A DNA stretch of 64,000 nt from SHVZ01 sp041906305. Its GTDB lineage: Bacteria > Pseudomonadota > Alphaproteobacteria > SHVZ01. Below the pieces are notes generated by a model. It saw only the letters and a program-made list of their open reading frames with translations, was not told where the DNA came from and ran no database searches. Of the stretch, positions 50,277-59,248 are shown in pieces. The position numbers and the translations under genes are program-made. The stretch lies in the NCBI GenBank assembly GCA_041906305.1, contig JAYRJL010000001.1, forward strand, positions 1,054,001 through 1,118,000, given 5' to 3'. Position 1 is the stretch's first letter. Each line of letters opens with the position of its first letter.

Positions 50277-51204
50277 AGAGGATGTCCGCGATCAGGTTGA
50301 ACAGGACGACGAGGCACGCGAAGACGAAGGTGACGCCCATCACCACCGGCGTGTCGTTTGCGAGGATCGACGAGATCAGCAGCGAGCCGATCCCGGGAAT
50401 GCGGAAGATCTGCTCGGTGACGATGGCGCCGCCGAAGACGACCGGCATCTGGAGGGCGACGAGCGTCACCACCGGAATCAGCGCATTGCGCACGACGTGG
50501 CGGGTGATGACCTTGGGCTCGCCGATGCCTTTCGAGCGAGCGGTGGTGACGTAGTCGAGCTTGATGACGTCGAGCACCGAGGAGCGCACGTAGCGCACGA
50601 GCGAGGCGCCCTGGAACAGGCCCAGCACCGTCACCGGCATGATCGATTGTCGTATGTGTTCCCACCACCAGGCCCAGCCGGTCGCGCGGATGTCGGTGCG
50701 GTAGACGAAAGGCAGCCAGTCCAGCTGGATGCTGAAGACCAGGATCAGCAGCAGGCCGGTGAAGAAGGTAGGCAGCGAGAATCCCACGAAGGCCAGCGTG
50801 TTGGCGATCTGGTCGAACAGCGAATAGGGCCGGGTGGCCGCCAGCACGCCGACCGGGACGGCGACCAGGATGGCGAGGATCTGTGCGGCGCCGATCACCG
50901 CGACGGTGGTCGGCAGGCGCTGCAGGATCAGCATGTCGACATCCATGCGGCTGGTGAAGGAGAAGCCCCAGTCGCCCTGGAGCATCGCGTTCAGCCAGCG
51001 GACGTATCGGATCCACACCGGATCATCGAGGCCGAACTTGGCGCGGAGCGCGAGGCGCACCTCCGCCGGCACGTTCGGGTTGGTGACCAGCTCGCCGAAC
51101 GGGTCGCCGGGCGCCAGCGCCAGCACCGTGTACAGCACGAGGCTGATCCCGAGCAGGCTCGGGATCGCAATCAGGATGCGACGGAAGAGATAATCGCGGG
51201 ACAA
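50242..51204 (-). CDS. dppB: Peptide ABC transporter permease (DppB)
   Basis: A protein of 320 residues with six predicted membrane helices: the first at about 9-29 (ILIAIPSLLGISLVLYTVLA) and others from about 100. The EAA loop is VTTARSKGIGEPKVITRHVV. It is the second gene after the binding protein; a strong hairpin lies between the two (51231-51265). Confidence 0.95.
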   Translation of the reverse strand: MSRDYLFRRILIAIPSLLGISLVLYTVLALAPGDPFGELVTNPNVPAEVRLALRAKFGLDDPVWIRYVRWLNAMLQGDWGFSFTSRMDVDMLILQRLPTTVAVIGAAQILAILVAVPVGVLAATRPYSLFDQIANTLAFVGFSLPTFFTGLLLILVFSIQLDWLPFVYRTDIRATGWAWWWEHIRQSIMPVTVLGLFQGASLVRYVRSSVLDVIKLDYVTTARSKGIGEPKVITRHVVRNALIPVVTLVALQMPVVFGGAIVTEQIFRIPGIGSLLISSILANDTPVVMGVTFVFACLVVLFNLIADILYGWLDPRITFR

Positions 51205-51230
51205 GGATGTCCTCCGGACAGATGAGCCTT

Positions 51231-51265
51231 ACCTCCGGGCGCAGCATTCCGCTGCGCCCGGAGGT
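51231..51265 (-). promoter_or_regulatory. Strong intercistronic hairpin between binding protein and permease genes
   Basis: A perfect 15-bp stem (ACCTCCGGGCGCAGC and its complement) with loop ATTCC. No T-run follows on the transcribed strand. In transporter operons such hairpins protect the upstream mRNA and keep the binding protein more abundant than the membrane subunits. Confidence 0.6.
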
Positions 51266-51288
51266 CGGTTCACGTCAGGCGCCGCCGC

Positions 51289-53079
51289 TCAGGCGTCCTT
51301 GTACCAGTTGTGCAGCTCCCAGAAGTCGCTGTCCCAGCCGCTGGCCGAGGCGTGCAGCTTGAGGCTGCCGGCGCGGACCTGCGGGCGATAGACGATGGGG
51401 ATCACCGCCCGGTCCTTGACCGGAAGGTCGTTGAGCTGGATGTACATCGCCGCGCGCTTGACCGGATTGAGCTCGGTCTCCGCTTCGGCCCAGAGGTCGT
51501 CGTATTCCTTGTTGCGCCACCGCGTGATGTTGCGGCTCTGCCAGCGGTTGGCCTTGGCGCAGACTTCGGACGATAGGTACGACTGCATCCACACGCCCGG
51601 ATCCGGCTGCGTCGGGCCGGTCGTGTACATCTGCAGGTCGGCGTAGAAGTGCGGATAGGTGTCGGGGTTCGCCTCGTCGGACGAGAAGAACACCGAGGCC
51701 ACCACCGACTTGATCTCGATGTCGATGCCGGCCTTCTGGCAGGCCTGCTTGACGATGGCCTGGGTCTTCTGGCGCGGCTGGTTGATCGAGGTCTGGTAGA
51801 GGTACTTGAGCTTCTTGCCGTCCTTCTGGCGGATGCCGTCCGGCCCCGGCTTCCAGCCCGCGCCGTCGAGAAGCGCGATCGCCTTCTCGATGCTGAACTC
51901 TTTGGTGGTGTTCTTGGAGGCGAAGCGCGCCGGATTGTTGAGGTAGTTGCCGGTCGAGATGCCGGTGCGGCCGTAGATGTGCTTTTCGATCGAGTCGCGG
52001 TCGACCAGCAGCGCCAGCGCATCGCGGACCGCCCGGTCGCTCAGCGTCGGATGGGTGGTCTTGATGCTGGAGCGCTCGCCGTCGACCTCGGTGTTGGGAT
52101 CGGTCGAGTTGAGCTGGATGTGCTCGACGCTGCCGCCCGGATAGATCCGGACCTTGCCCTTGCCCCCGGCCTCGAGGCGGACCAGCACCTCGTCCTCGAC
52201 CTGCAGGTTCCAGGCCCAATCGTACTCGCCGGTCTGCAGCACCGCGCGCGCCGCGGAAACAGCGTCGCCGCCGCCCTTCATCTCGATCGAGTCGAAATGC
52301 GGCCGGTTGGCCATGTGATAGTCCATGTTGATCTCGCCAGCGACGAGATCTCCCGGCTTGAAGTCCTTGAACTTGTACGGGCCGGTGCCGACCGGCTTCA
52401 GGTTGGTCGGGGCCTCGCGCGACTTGGCTCCGCTGAAGTTCTCGAACAAGTGCTTCGGGATGATCATGCCGTTGACGCCGACGAAGGGGTCGGCCCAGAA
52501 CGGCTTCGGATTCACGAAGGTGATCTTGACGGTGAACTGGTCGACCTTCTCGACCTTCATGTCCTTGTAGCTGCCGGCGGTGATCGCCGCGGTCGCCGGG
52601 TCGTTGACGTACTGGTAGTTGAAGACGACGTCATCGGCGGTGAACGGCTTGCCGTCGTGCCACTTCACGTTCTGCTTCAGCTTCCAGGTGACCACCTTGC
52701 CGTCGGCGGAAAGCCCGCCGTTCTCGCGGGTGGGGACTTCGGCGGCGAGGATCGGGACCAGGTTGCCGTCGGCATCCCAGGACCCCAGCGGCTCGTAGAA
52801 GATGCGGCAGCCGTCCTGGTCCTTGGTGCCGGTGGCGAAGTGCGGGTTGAGCAGGGTGGCGCCCTGCCACCACAGCACCTTCAACGCGCCGCCGCCGCCG
52901 CGCTTGGTCGGCTTGTAGTCGCCGACCGTCTGCGCCATCGCGACGCCGTTCAAGGCGAGAAGCTGCGTCGCCATCGGCGCGGTCAGGCCGACGGCCACCA
53001 TCCGGCGAACGAAGCTGCGACGGCTGAGCTTGCCGTCGACCACACGGTCGATGAGTCCCTGAAGTTCCTTTTCGTGCAC
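51289..53079 (-). CDS. Tat-exported peptide-binding protein (SBP family 5)
   Basis: A protein of 596 residues. GTG 53079 has GGAGG six bases upstream and begins a protein whose residues 18-50 form a twin-arginine signal (LSRRSFVRR, a hydrophobic stretch and AMAQ). The longer start at 53172 would bury this signal. The mature part is a family 5 extracellular solute-binding protein: VTWKLKQNVKWHDGKPFTAD and GTGPYKFKDFKPGDL are typical. Export by Tat implies folding before export, which is less usual for this family. It is the first gene of the transporter operon and delivers the ligand to DppB/DppC. Confidence 0.93.
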   Translation of the reverse strand: MHEKELQGLIDRVVDGKLSRRSFVRRMVAVGLTAPMATQLLALNGVAMAQTVGDYKPTKRGGGGALKVLWWQGATLLNPHFATGTKDQDGCRIFYEPLGSWDADGNLVPILAAEVPTRENGGLSADGKVVTWKLKQNVKWHDGKPFTADDVVFNYQYVNDPATAAITAGSYKDMKVEKVDQFTVKITFVNPKPFWADPFVGVNGMIIPKHLFENFSGAKSREAPTNLKPVGTGPYKFKDFKPGDLVAGEINMDYHMANRPHFDSIEMKGGGDAVSAARAVLQTGEYDWAWNLQVEDEVLVRLEAGGKGKVRIYPGGSVEHIQLNSTDPNTEVDGERSSIKTTHPTLSDRAVRDALALLVDRDSIEKHIYGRTGISTGNYLNNPARFASKNTTKEFSIEKAIALLDGAGWKPGPDGIRQKDGKKLKYLYQTSINQPRQKTQAIVKQACQKAGIDIEIKSVVASVFFSSDEANPDTYPHFYADLQMYTTGPTQPDPGVWMQSYLSSEVCAKANRWQSRNITRWRNKEYDDLWAEAETELNPVKRAAMYIQLNDLPVKDRAVIPIVYRPQVRAGSLKLHASASGWDSDFWELHNWYKDA

Positions 53080-53315
53080 GGAAGCCTCCACTGTTGGTTG
53101 GCAGTGCCCCTGTTCATGGGCGACGTCATTTTTTGTTTCGTCATTTCGTTGGACGAACCGGTAGCAGACCAAAGTCCGCGCGCCTTCGTCAATGTGCGTG
53201 TGACGAGGGCAGGCGAGGCCAGCCCAAGTCGAGCCCGAGCCGCCTGTATCTCAGGCAGGTTGCTGAAGGAAAAGGCTATTTCCGGCGGATCAGGTGCCGG
53301 ATCGGGACGCGCGAC

Positions 53316-53921
53316 CTACATCGGGGGCGCGACGCCGTCCTTGCCGGCGGTGACACGGGCGGCGGAATAGGTACCGTCGGCCGCCTTCTGGGTTCCGATG
53401 AAGACCGGGACGCCCGGCTTCAGTAGCGAACGCTCGGCCGGGGCAAAGGTCACGATCGGCACGCCGACCGGTACCATCACTTTCGAGGTCTCGCCCTTGT
53501 GGGAGACGGTGAGCTCGCGGCTCGAGCCGGCACCGGCGGCGACGGTCGCGACCGAGGCGTTGATCATCGTGCTCTCGGGCTGCAGGTCCCAGGGGAAGCG
53601 GCCTTCGCCGGTGCCTTTCATCGCTTCCGGGAATACCAGGACCTCGAGCGCGGTGCAGCCATCGGCCTTGCACATCGCGGCGGTGCCGATGTAGCTGCCG
53701 GCGGCGATCGCCGAGAGCTCGAGCGGGACCACCGCCACGACCGTGTAGTTGTCGGCGAGCGCGATCTTCACGCTCGGTCCTTCGCGCGTCTTCACCGTCA
53801 GCGCGTTGCCGTCGAGGGACTCGACGGTACCGCGGACGCGGACAGGCGTGGACTGGGCGAAAGCGGGGAGGGCGAGCGCGACGAGCATCGCCGTCAGCAC
53901 GAGGACGCGGAAGAAGGACAT
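53316..53921 (-). CDS. Secreted beta-rich hypothetical protein (DUF5666-like)
   Basis: A protein of 201 residues with a Sec signal peptide (about 1-22, VLVLTAMLVALALPAFAQ). The mature part begins VRVRGTVESLDGNALTVKTREG, a short OB-like pattern common in periplasmic DUF5666 proteins, and continues in beta strands. It stands alone, with 236 bp between it and the binding protein gene. Function unknown; the family name is tentative. Confidence 0.75.
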   Translation of the reverse strand: MSFFRVLVLTAMLVALALPAFAQSTPVRVRGTVESLDGNALTVKTREGPSVKIALADNYTVVAVVPLELSAIAAGSYIGTAAMCKADGCTALEVLVFPEAMKGTGEGRFPWDLQPESTMINASVATVAAGAGSSRELTVSHKGETSKVMVPVGVPIVTFAPAERSLLKPGVPVFIGTQKAADGTYSAARVTAGKDGVAPPM

Positions 53922-54029
53922 GGTTGTTCTCCGGACGTCGGCGTCGGTTGTCGCCCCCGGCCGGACTGTATCAGCGGCGTCGGGTGCCGCGACGGCGATC
54001 TCCTCCGATCACGCAGTCCTGAACGGCCG

Positions 54030-54929
54030 CTATATCGCGGCTATCCGGTCCTTCCTGCGTGCCACCCGTTCGCGATGCATGAGGTAGAGGCCGCTGCCCA
54101 CCAGGATCACGATCCCGCCCAGCGCCAGCGCGTTGGGCACATCGCCCCACAGCACGTATCCCAGGACGATCGCCCACAGGATCGAGGTGTAGCGGAACGG
54201 CGCGACGATCGAGGTCTCTGCCACCCGCATGGCGACGATGATGAAGTGGTATCCCCCTATGAGGAAGATCGAGGCGCCGGCCAGGAGCGCCAGGTCGCTC
54301 ACGGCGAGCGGCTGCCAGCCGGTGGTGGCGACCGACACGCCGGCGACGGCGGCGACCGCCACTGCCGTGGCGAAGGTGATCAGGATGCTCGGGATCTCCT
54401 GCGCGATCCGTCGCGTCATCACGTCGCGGATCGCGCCGAGGATCGTGCCGGCGATCGCGACGACGGAGAACCAGGTGAACGCGTCGCTCGACGGCTGCAC
54501 GACGAGCAGCACGCCGACGAGGCCGACCGCGATCGCGCTCCAGCGCCGCCACGCGACCTTCTCGCCGAGGAACAGGACGGCCAGGATCGTGACGATCAGC
54601 GGGCTCGAGAGGTTGATCGCCGAGATGTTCGGCAGAGGAAGGTGAAACAGCGCCCAGAGATAGGTGAAGGTGCTGAGCGCATCGAGCGCCGAGCGCCAGC
54701 CGACCCGGATCATCCCCTTGTGGCGGATATAGTGCAGCACCCAGGGCTGGCCCGCCGCCAGCCAGACGAACAGGATCAGGCTGGCGAAAATGCCGCGCAC
54801 GAACACGATCTGGTCCATCGGCAGCCGTTCGCTGGCCAGCTTCACCATCGCGTCGTTGACCAGGAACGTCGCCATGCTGAGGCACATGGCGATGATGCCC
54901 TGGCGGGTGTCCATCGGCGGCGCGGTCAT
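54030..54929 (-). CDS. EamA/DMT-family membrane transporter
   Basis: A protein of 299 residues with about ten membrane helices and the two-fold EamA repeat (residues about 12-140 and 150-285). Typical segments are LSTFTYLWALFHLPLPNISA at the end of repeat one and APFRYTSILWAIVLGYVLWG in repeat two. Members move metabolites such as amino acids or nucleotides across the inner membrane; the substrate is not predictable. Confidence 0.92.
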   Translation of the reverse strand: MTAPPMDTRQGIIAMCLSMATFLVNDAMVKLASERLPMDQIVFVRGIFASLILFVWLAAGQPWVLHYIRHKGMIRVGWRSALDALSTFTYLWALFHLPLPNISAINLSSPLIVTILAVLFLGEKVAWRRWSAIAVGLVGVLLVVQPSSDAFTWFSVVAIAGTILGAIRDVMTRRIAQEIPSILITFATAVAVAAVAGVSVATTGWQPLAVSDLALLAGASIFLIGGYHFIIVAMRVAETSIVAPFRYTSILWAIVLGYVLWGDVPNALALGGIVILVGSGLYLMHRERVARRKDRIAAI

Positions 54930-55021
54930 CGCCGGAAGCGCGTCTGATCCATCGGCCGCGAGGGGTAGGGGAGAGGTCGTTCGCGGTCAACCGAATCCGG
55001 CAGCCGCGAACCGAACCCGCT

Positions 55022-56359
55022 CTAGGCCAGGCACTCCACGCGCACGGTGAATCGCTTGGCCCGGTCGGCCACTTCGGGCGACGACATCGCGCGCGGCGTG
55101 CCGCCGGTGACGACGGCCGAGACGCCGTGCTTCTTGAGGAAAGCGGCGGCAACGTCGCCCTTGATCGCGAAGTTGAGGTTTTGCGCGGTGCCGCTCGTCG
55201 TCTGCCCGGCCGCCTGGGTCCCGATCGAGGCGGCGGTGACGCCGACGACGCGGCCGTTGAGGTCGAGCAGCGGTCCGCCGGTGTTGCCGGGCTCAGGCGC
55301 AGTCGACGTCTGCAGGAAGCGGGTATCGTTCCCGAGCCCGGCGACGGCCGTGATCTTTCCGGCCCTCGCGTTGCCGGACGTCGCGAGCGTTCCCGTCAGC
55401 GGATAGCCGAAGGCGATCACCGCATCTCCCTGCCGCGAGTCTCCGACGGCGCGGAAGGGGGCGACCGCGTCGGCGCGTAGGTCAGCCTTGAGCAGCGCCA
55501 GATCCTCCTCGCTCGACTGGGCGACCAGCTTCGCCGCACCGACGCTCTCGTCGAAGCGGCGGATGCGGATCTCCTTGCAGCTCCGGATCACGTGGTCATT
55601 GGTCAAGACGTAGCCGTCTGCGGTGACGATGAAGCCGGTGCCGGTGCCGGTCATCCGGGCGGCGATCGCCTTGGCTTCGACCCGCGAGGTTCCCCAGGCG
55701 CGGACCAGCTGGTCGCCGTCGCGCCTCTGGTCGGCGGTGATCTGCTGGGCGAGCTCTCGCCTGAGATCCGATGCCTTCGGATCGCGCGCGCGAACGGCGA
55801 GCGAGACCCAGACGTAGGCCTGGAGCAGGTCTTTCGTCACGTCGGTGCCGGCCACGTAGTACTGGGCCAGCGCGAGCTGCGCCTGGGAGTCGCCCTGATC
55901 GGCGGCAGCGCGCATCCAGCGCGCGGACTCGTCCATGTCCTTCGGGACGTCCTTGCCGTCGGCGAGCAGGAAAGCCAGAGACGACTGCGAGATCGTGTCG
56001 CCGCTCTCGGACGCCTTCCGAAGCCAGACCACGGCTTCCTTCGGATTCCTCGGCACGCCGGTTCCAGCGAGATAGGCGTTGCCGAGTTCGCGGCGAGCGA
56101 GGCCGTCCCCCTGGTCTGCGGCAGCCTTCAGCCAGGTGATCCCCTCGCGCGGATCGGCGCGGGGACCGGAATCCTTCAGCAGCATCTGACCGTAGAGGCG
56201 TTGCGCGCGAGGGTCTCCCGCCTGAGCCCCTTTCCGCGCCTCGTTCAGCGCGGTCGCGTTGTCGCCGCGGGCCCGGGCCTGCACCGCCGCGTCATAGTCG
56301 GCGCGCGTCGGCGAGGCGAGCAGCAGCACGACCACGGCCATGGCGAAGCCGAAGCGCAT
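55022..56359 (-). CDS. Sel1-repeat/trypsin-like protein with Thr for the catalytic Ser
   Basis: A protein of 445 residues from ATG 56359, with a signal peptide (1-20). Sel1-like repeats (about 25-190) contain units such as AVVWLRKASESGDTISQSSL. The C-terminal domain has the DegP/trypsin fold with His256 (TNDHVIRS) and Asp286 (SEEDLALLK), but the nucleophile motif reads GNTGGP with Thr360 instead of Ser. Read on the DNA, the codon is ACC. This may be a pseudoprotease or a Thr-dependent one. It lies just downstream of a close paralogue that keeps the Ser; both end in RAKRFTVRVECLA. They are probably periplasmic. Confidence 0.9.
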   Translation of the reverse strand: MRFGFAMAVVVLLLASPTRADYDAAVQARARGDNATALNEARKGAQAGDPRAQRLYGQMLLKDSGPRADPREGITWLKAAADQGDGLARRELGNAYLAGTGVPRNPKEAVVWLRKASESGDTISQSSLAFLLADGKDVPKDMDESARWMRAAADQGDSQAQLALAQYYVAGTDVTKDLLQAYVWVSLAVRARDPKASDLRRELAQQITADQRRDGDQLVRAWGTSRVEAKAIAARMTGTGTGFIVTADGYVLTNDHVIRSCKEIRIRRFDESVGAAKLVAQSSEEDLALLKADLRADAVAPFRAVGDSRQGDAVIAFGYPLTGTLATSGNARAGKITAVAGLGNDTRFLQTSTAPEPGNTGGPLLDLNGRVVGVTAASIGTQAAGQTTSGTAQNLNFAIKGDVAAAFLKKHGVSAVVTGGTPRAMSSPEVADRAKRFTVRVECLA

Positions 56360-56407
56360 GAAACCTCCCGGGGCTAGCAAAGCCGCGGCGGTGACCCGGG
56401 TCAACCC

Positions 56408-57733
56408 TCAGGCGAGGCACTCGACGCGGACCGTGAAGCGCTTGGCCCGTGCCCCCACGTCGGCGGGCTTCATCGCCCGCGATGCCCCGCCGGTCTCGGT
56501 CACGGTGACTCCGTGCTTGCCGACGAAGGCTTCCACGACCTCGCTCTTGACCGCGAAGTTGACGTTCTGAAGCGATGGAATGGAGGACGTGGTCACGCCG
56601 ACGACGCGGCCGTTCATGTCGAGGAGCGGCCCGCCGCTGTTGCCGGGCTGTATCGGTGTCGAGGTCTGAAGGAAGCGTTCGTTGTTGCGGGTGCCCACCA
56701 GCGCCGTGACGTTCCCGACCGTGAGGTTTCCGGACGAGGCGAGAAGGCCGCTCATCGGAAAGCCGAAGGCCACCACCGCGTCGCCGGGGCGAAGCTCCGC
56801 TCCGCTCCTGAAGGGTGCGATCGCGGCGGTCCTGGCTTCGACCTTCAGCAAGGCGAGATCCTCGGCGCGCGAGGCGGCCACCAGCTTTGCGCCGTTGACC
56901 GTTTCGTCGACCCCGCGGACGCGGATGGCCTTGCAGCTGCGGATCACGTGCTCGTTGGTGACGACATGCCCGTCGCCGCTGACGACGAAGCCGGTGCCGG
57001 TCGCCGCCAGCATCGGTTCCGGAACGATACCCGGCGCACCGGCAAGCACGGTGGGCTTCCAGGCGCGCACCCGACGGTCGATATCCTTCTTCTGCTCCGG
57101 CGTGAGGTCCTTGGCGAAGTCTCGCTTCATCGCGGCCGCCTTGGGCGCCTTTCCCTTGGCCGCGAGCGAGGCCCAGAAATAGGCCTGCTGCATGTCGCGA
57201 TCGAGGCCGATGCCCTTGTCGTAGTAGCCGGCGAGGCCGAGCTGCGCCGTCGCTTCGCCCTGGTCGGCGGCGGCCCGCATCCAGCGTGCCGACTCCGCAT
57301 CGTTCTTCGCGACGCCCTGGCCGCTGAGATAGAGGACGGCCATCATGAACTGCGCCAGGGCGTCGTTCTTCTCTGCCGCCTTGCGATACCAGCTCGCCGC
57401 CTGCCCCGCGTCCTTGGGAACGCCGGTTCCGCGGAAGTAGGCGAACGCGAGTTCGCGCTGGGCGATCGTGTCGTCCTTTTCGGCTGCGGCGCGAAGCCAG
57501 CGGATGCCCTCGGCCGGGTTGGCCTTGGTCCCGCCGGCCTTCAGAAGCATGTAGCCATAGAGGCGCATCGCACGCGGATCGCCTTGCTCGGCGCCTTCGC
57601 GCGCCTCCTTGAGAGCTGTCTGGACGTCGTTCCGTTCGAAGGCGGCGATCGCCGCGTCGTACCCTGCCTTGGCGTCAGGCGTCGCAAGGAGCATCGTCGC
57701 CGCAATCGCGGCGAGGGCGAGAATGGCGCGCAT
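56408..57733 (-). CDS. Sel1-repeat/trypsin-like serine protease
   Basis: A protein of 441 residues with a signal peptide (about 1-23, ending AKA). Sel1 repeats fill about 28-200 (for example GIRWLRAAAEKDDTIAQREL). The protease domain has His in TNEHVIRS, Asp in RAEDLALLK and Ser in QPGNSGGP, a complete triad. There is no PDZ domain. It probably acts in the periplasm on unknown substrates. The paralogue downstream differs most notably at the nucleophile, which suggests gene duplication followed by loss or change of activity in one copy. Confidence 0.92.
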   Translation of the reverse strand: MRAILALAAIAATMLLATPDAKAGYDAAIAAFERNDVQTALKEAREGAEQGDPRAMRLYGYMLLKAGGTKANPAEGIRWLRAAAEKDDTIAQRELAFAYFRGTGVPKDAGQAASWYRKAAEKNDALAQFMMAVLYLSGQGVAKNDAESARWMRAAADQGEATAQLGLAGYYDKGIGLDRDMQQAYFWASLAAKGKAPKAAAMKRDFAKDLTPEQKKDIDRRVRAWKPTVLAGAPGIVPEPMLAATGTGFVVSGDGHVVTNEHVIRSCKAIRVRGVDETVNGAKLVAASRAEDLALLKVEARTAAIAPFRSGAELRPGDAVVAFGFPMSGLLASSGNLTVGNVTALVGTRNNERFLQTSTPIQPGNSGGPLLDMNGRVVGVTTSSIPSLQNVNFAVKSEVVEAFVGKHGVTVTETGGASRAMKPADVGARAKRFTVRVECLA

Positions 57734-57813
57734 CTATCCTCCGTCGGACGCCTCTATGGGCGCTCCAATTTAAGATAGCAATGGTACGGCTCGCCTCGCC
57801 AGTTTCCTGCGCC

Positions 57814-59220
57814 TCAGCCGACGACCGATGGCGGCATTCGGATCGGCTGCAGGGACTCGTAGGCGCGGGCGGCGCGGAGCACGGTGGCGTCGTCGTAGAG
57901 GCGTCCGACGAGCTGAAGCCCGACTGGAAGACCGTCCTTCGTCACCCCGCAGGGGATCGTGGCCGCCGGCTGGCGCGTGAGGTTGAACGGATAGCTGAAC
58001 GGCGTCCAATCGGTCCAGCGGCCGCCCTTCCCTGCATTCGCGGGCGTCTCGAAACCTGCCTGGAACGCCGGCATGGGCAGGGTGGGCGTGGCCAGGATGT
58101 CGTACTTGCGATGGAACTGGGCGACGGTCTGGCCAAGCGCCTCGCGCGCTTTCACGGCGCGCTGATACTCGGCGAGGCTGAACTTGCCGCCGGCGGCGGC
58201 GATCTCCTGCAGGCCCGGGTCCATCTGGGCGCGCTGGTCGGCCGGGATCGCCGAGATCGCGTTGGCGGCGCCGGCGAACCAATGGACCCTAAATACGTCC
58301 TCGACGCCGGCGAGGTCGGGCTCGGCCTGCTCGACCTCGGCGCCGATCTCGGCGAGGCGGGTGATCGCGCCTGCGACCAGGATCGCCACGTCCGGCTCGA
58401 CCCTGTTGCCGCCAAGGGTCGGCGAATAGGCGATCCTGAGCTTGCGGATGCCGTCGTCCAGCCCGATGCGCCAGTCGCGGCGATCATAGGGGAGCGCGTA
58501 GACGTCGCGGTCGTCCGGCTCGGTGATGACGTTCAGCATCAGCGCCGCGTCCTCGACCGTACGGGTCATGGGCCCCACATGCGCGACCGTGCCGAAAGGG
58601 CTCAAGGGATAGGCCGGCACGCGCCCGAATGTCTGCTTGAAGCCGAAGATGCCGGTGAAGGCGGCGGGAATGCGGATCGAGCCGCCGCCGTCGGTGCCGA
58701 GATGAAGGGCGCCCATGCCGGTTGCAGCTGCGACGGCCGCGCCGCCGGAGGAGCCGCCCGGCGTGCGGTCCGGATTCCAGGGATTGCGCGTGATGCCGGT
58801 CAGCGGGCTGTCGGTGACACCCTTCCAGCCGAACTCGGGCGTCGTGGTCTTCCCGATCAGCACGGCACCGTGCTCGCGCATGCGCGCCACGGTCGGCGCG
58901 TCTTCGTTCCAGGCCTGATCGCGCTTGACGGTGCGCGATCCGCGGAGCGTCGGCCAGCCGCGGGTCAGGAGCAGGTCCTTCACCGTCGACGGCACGCCGT
59001 CCAGGAGGCCCATGGGGCGGCCGCTGCGCCAGCGCGCTTCCGACTCTCGCGCCTGGGCGAGCGCTCCCTCTTCGTCGAGCCAGCAGAGTGCGTTGAGACG
59101 CTCGTTGTGCTTTCGCACCTGGCCGAGGGCGGCCTCGGTCGCCTCGACCGGCGACAGCGTGCCGCGCCGGTAGTGGCGAAGCAGCTCGGTGGCGGACATC
59201 AGCGCGACATCACGGCTCAT
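57814..59220 (-). CDS. Amidase-signature family hydrolase
   Basis: A protein of 468 residues from ATG 59220; the frame upstream to 59352 overlaps the previous gene and is not needed. It has the amidase-signature triad: Lys81 (STVKDL), a cis-Ser in GGSSGG (157-158) and the nucleophile Ser181 in TDGGGSIRIP. Members hydrolyse amides, ureas or the glutamine of GatA. No GatB/C genes are nearby, and the sequence lacks special GatA features, so it is called a general amidase. The TPR gene lies upstream on the same strand, with 28 bp between. Confidence 0.93.
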   Translation of the reverse strand: MSRDVALMSATELLRHYRRGTLSPVEATEAALGQVRKHNERLNALCWLDEEGALAQARESEARWRSGRPMGLLDGVPSTVKDLLLTRGWPTLRGSRTVKRDQAWNEDAPTVARMREHGAVLIGKTTTPEFGWKGVTDSPLTGITRNPWNPDRTPGGSSGGAAVAAATGMGALHLGTDGGGSIRIPAAFTGIFGFKQTFGRVPAYPLSPFGTVAHVGPMTRTVEDAALMLNVITEPDDRDVYALPYDRRDWRIGLDDGIRKLRIAYSPTLGGNRVEPDVAILVAGAITRLAEIGAEVEQAEPDLAGVEDVFRVHWFAGAANAISAIPADQRAQMDPGLQEIAAAGGKFSLAEYQRAVKAREALGQTVAQFHRKYDILATPTLPMPAFQAGFETPANAGKGGRWTDWTPFSYPFNLTRQPAATIPCGVTKDGLPVGLQLVGRLYDDATVLRAARAYESLQPIRMPPSVVG

Positions 59221-59248
59221 GGGAAATCCTTGGGAGAGATCCTGAAGG

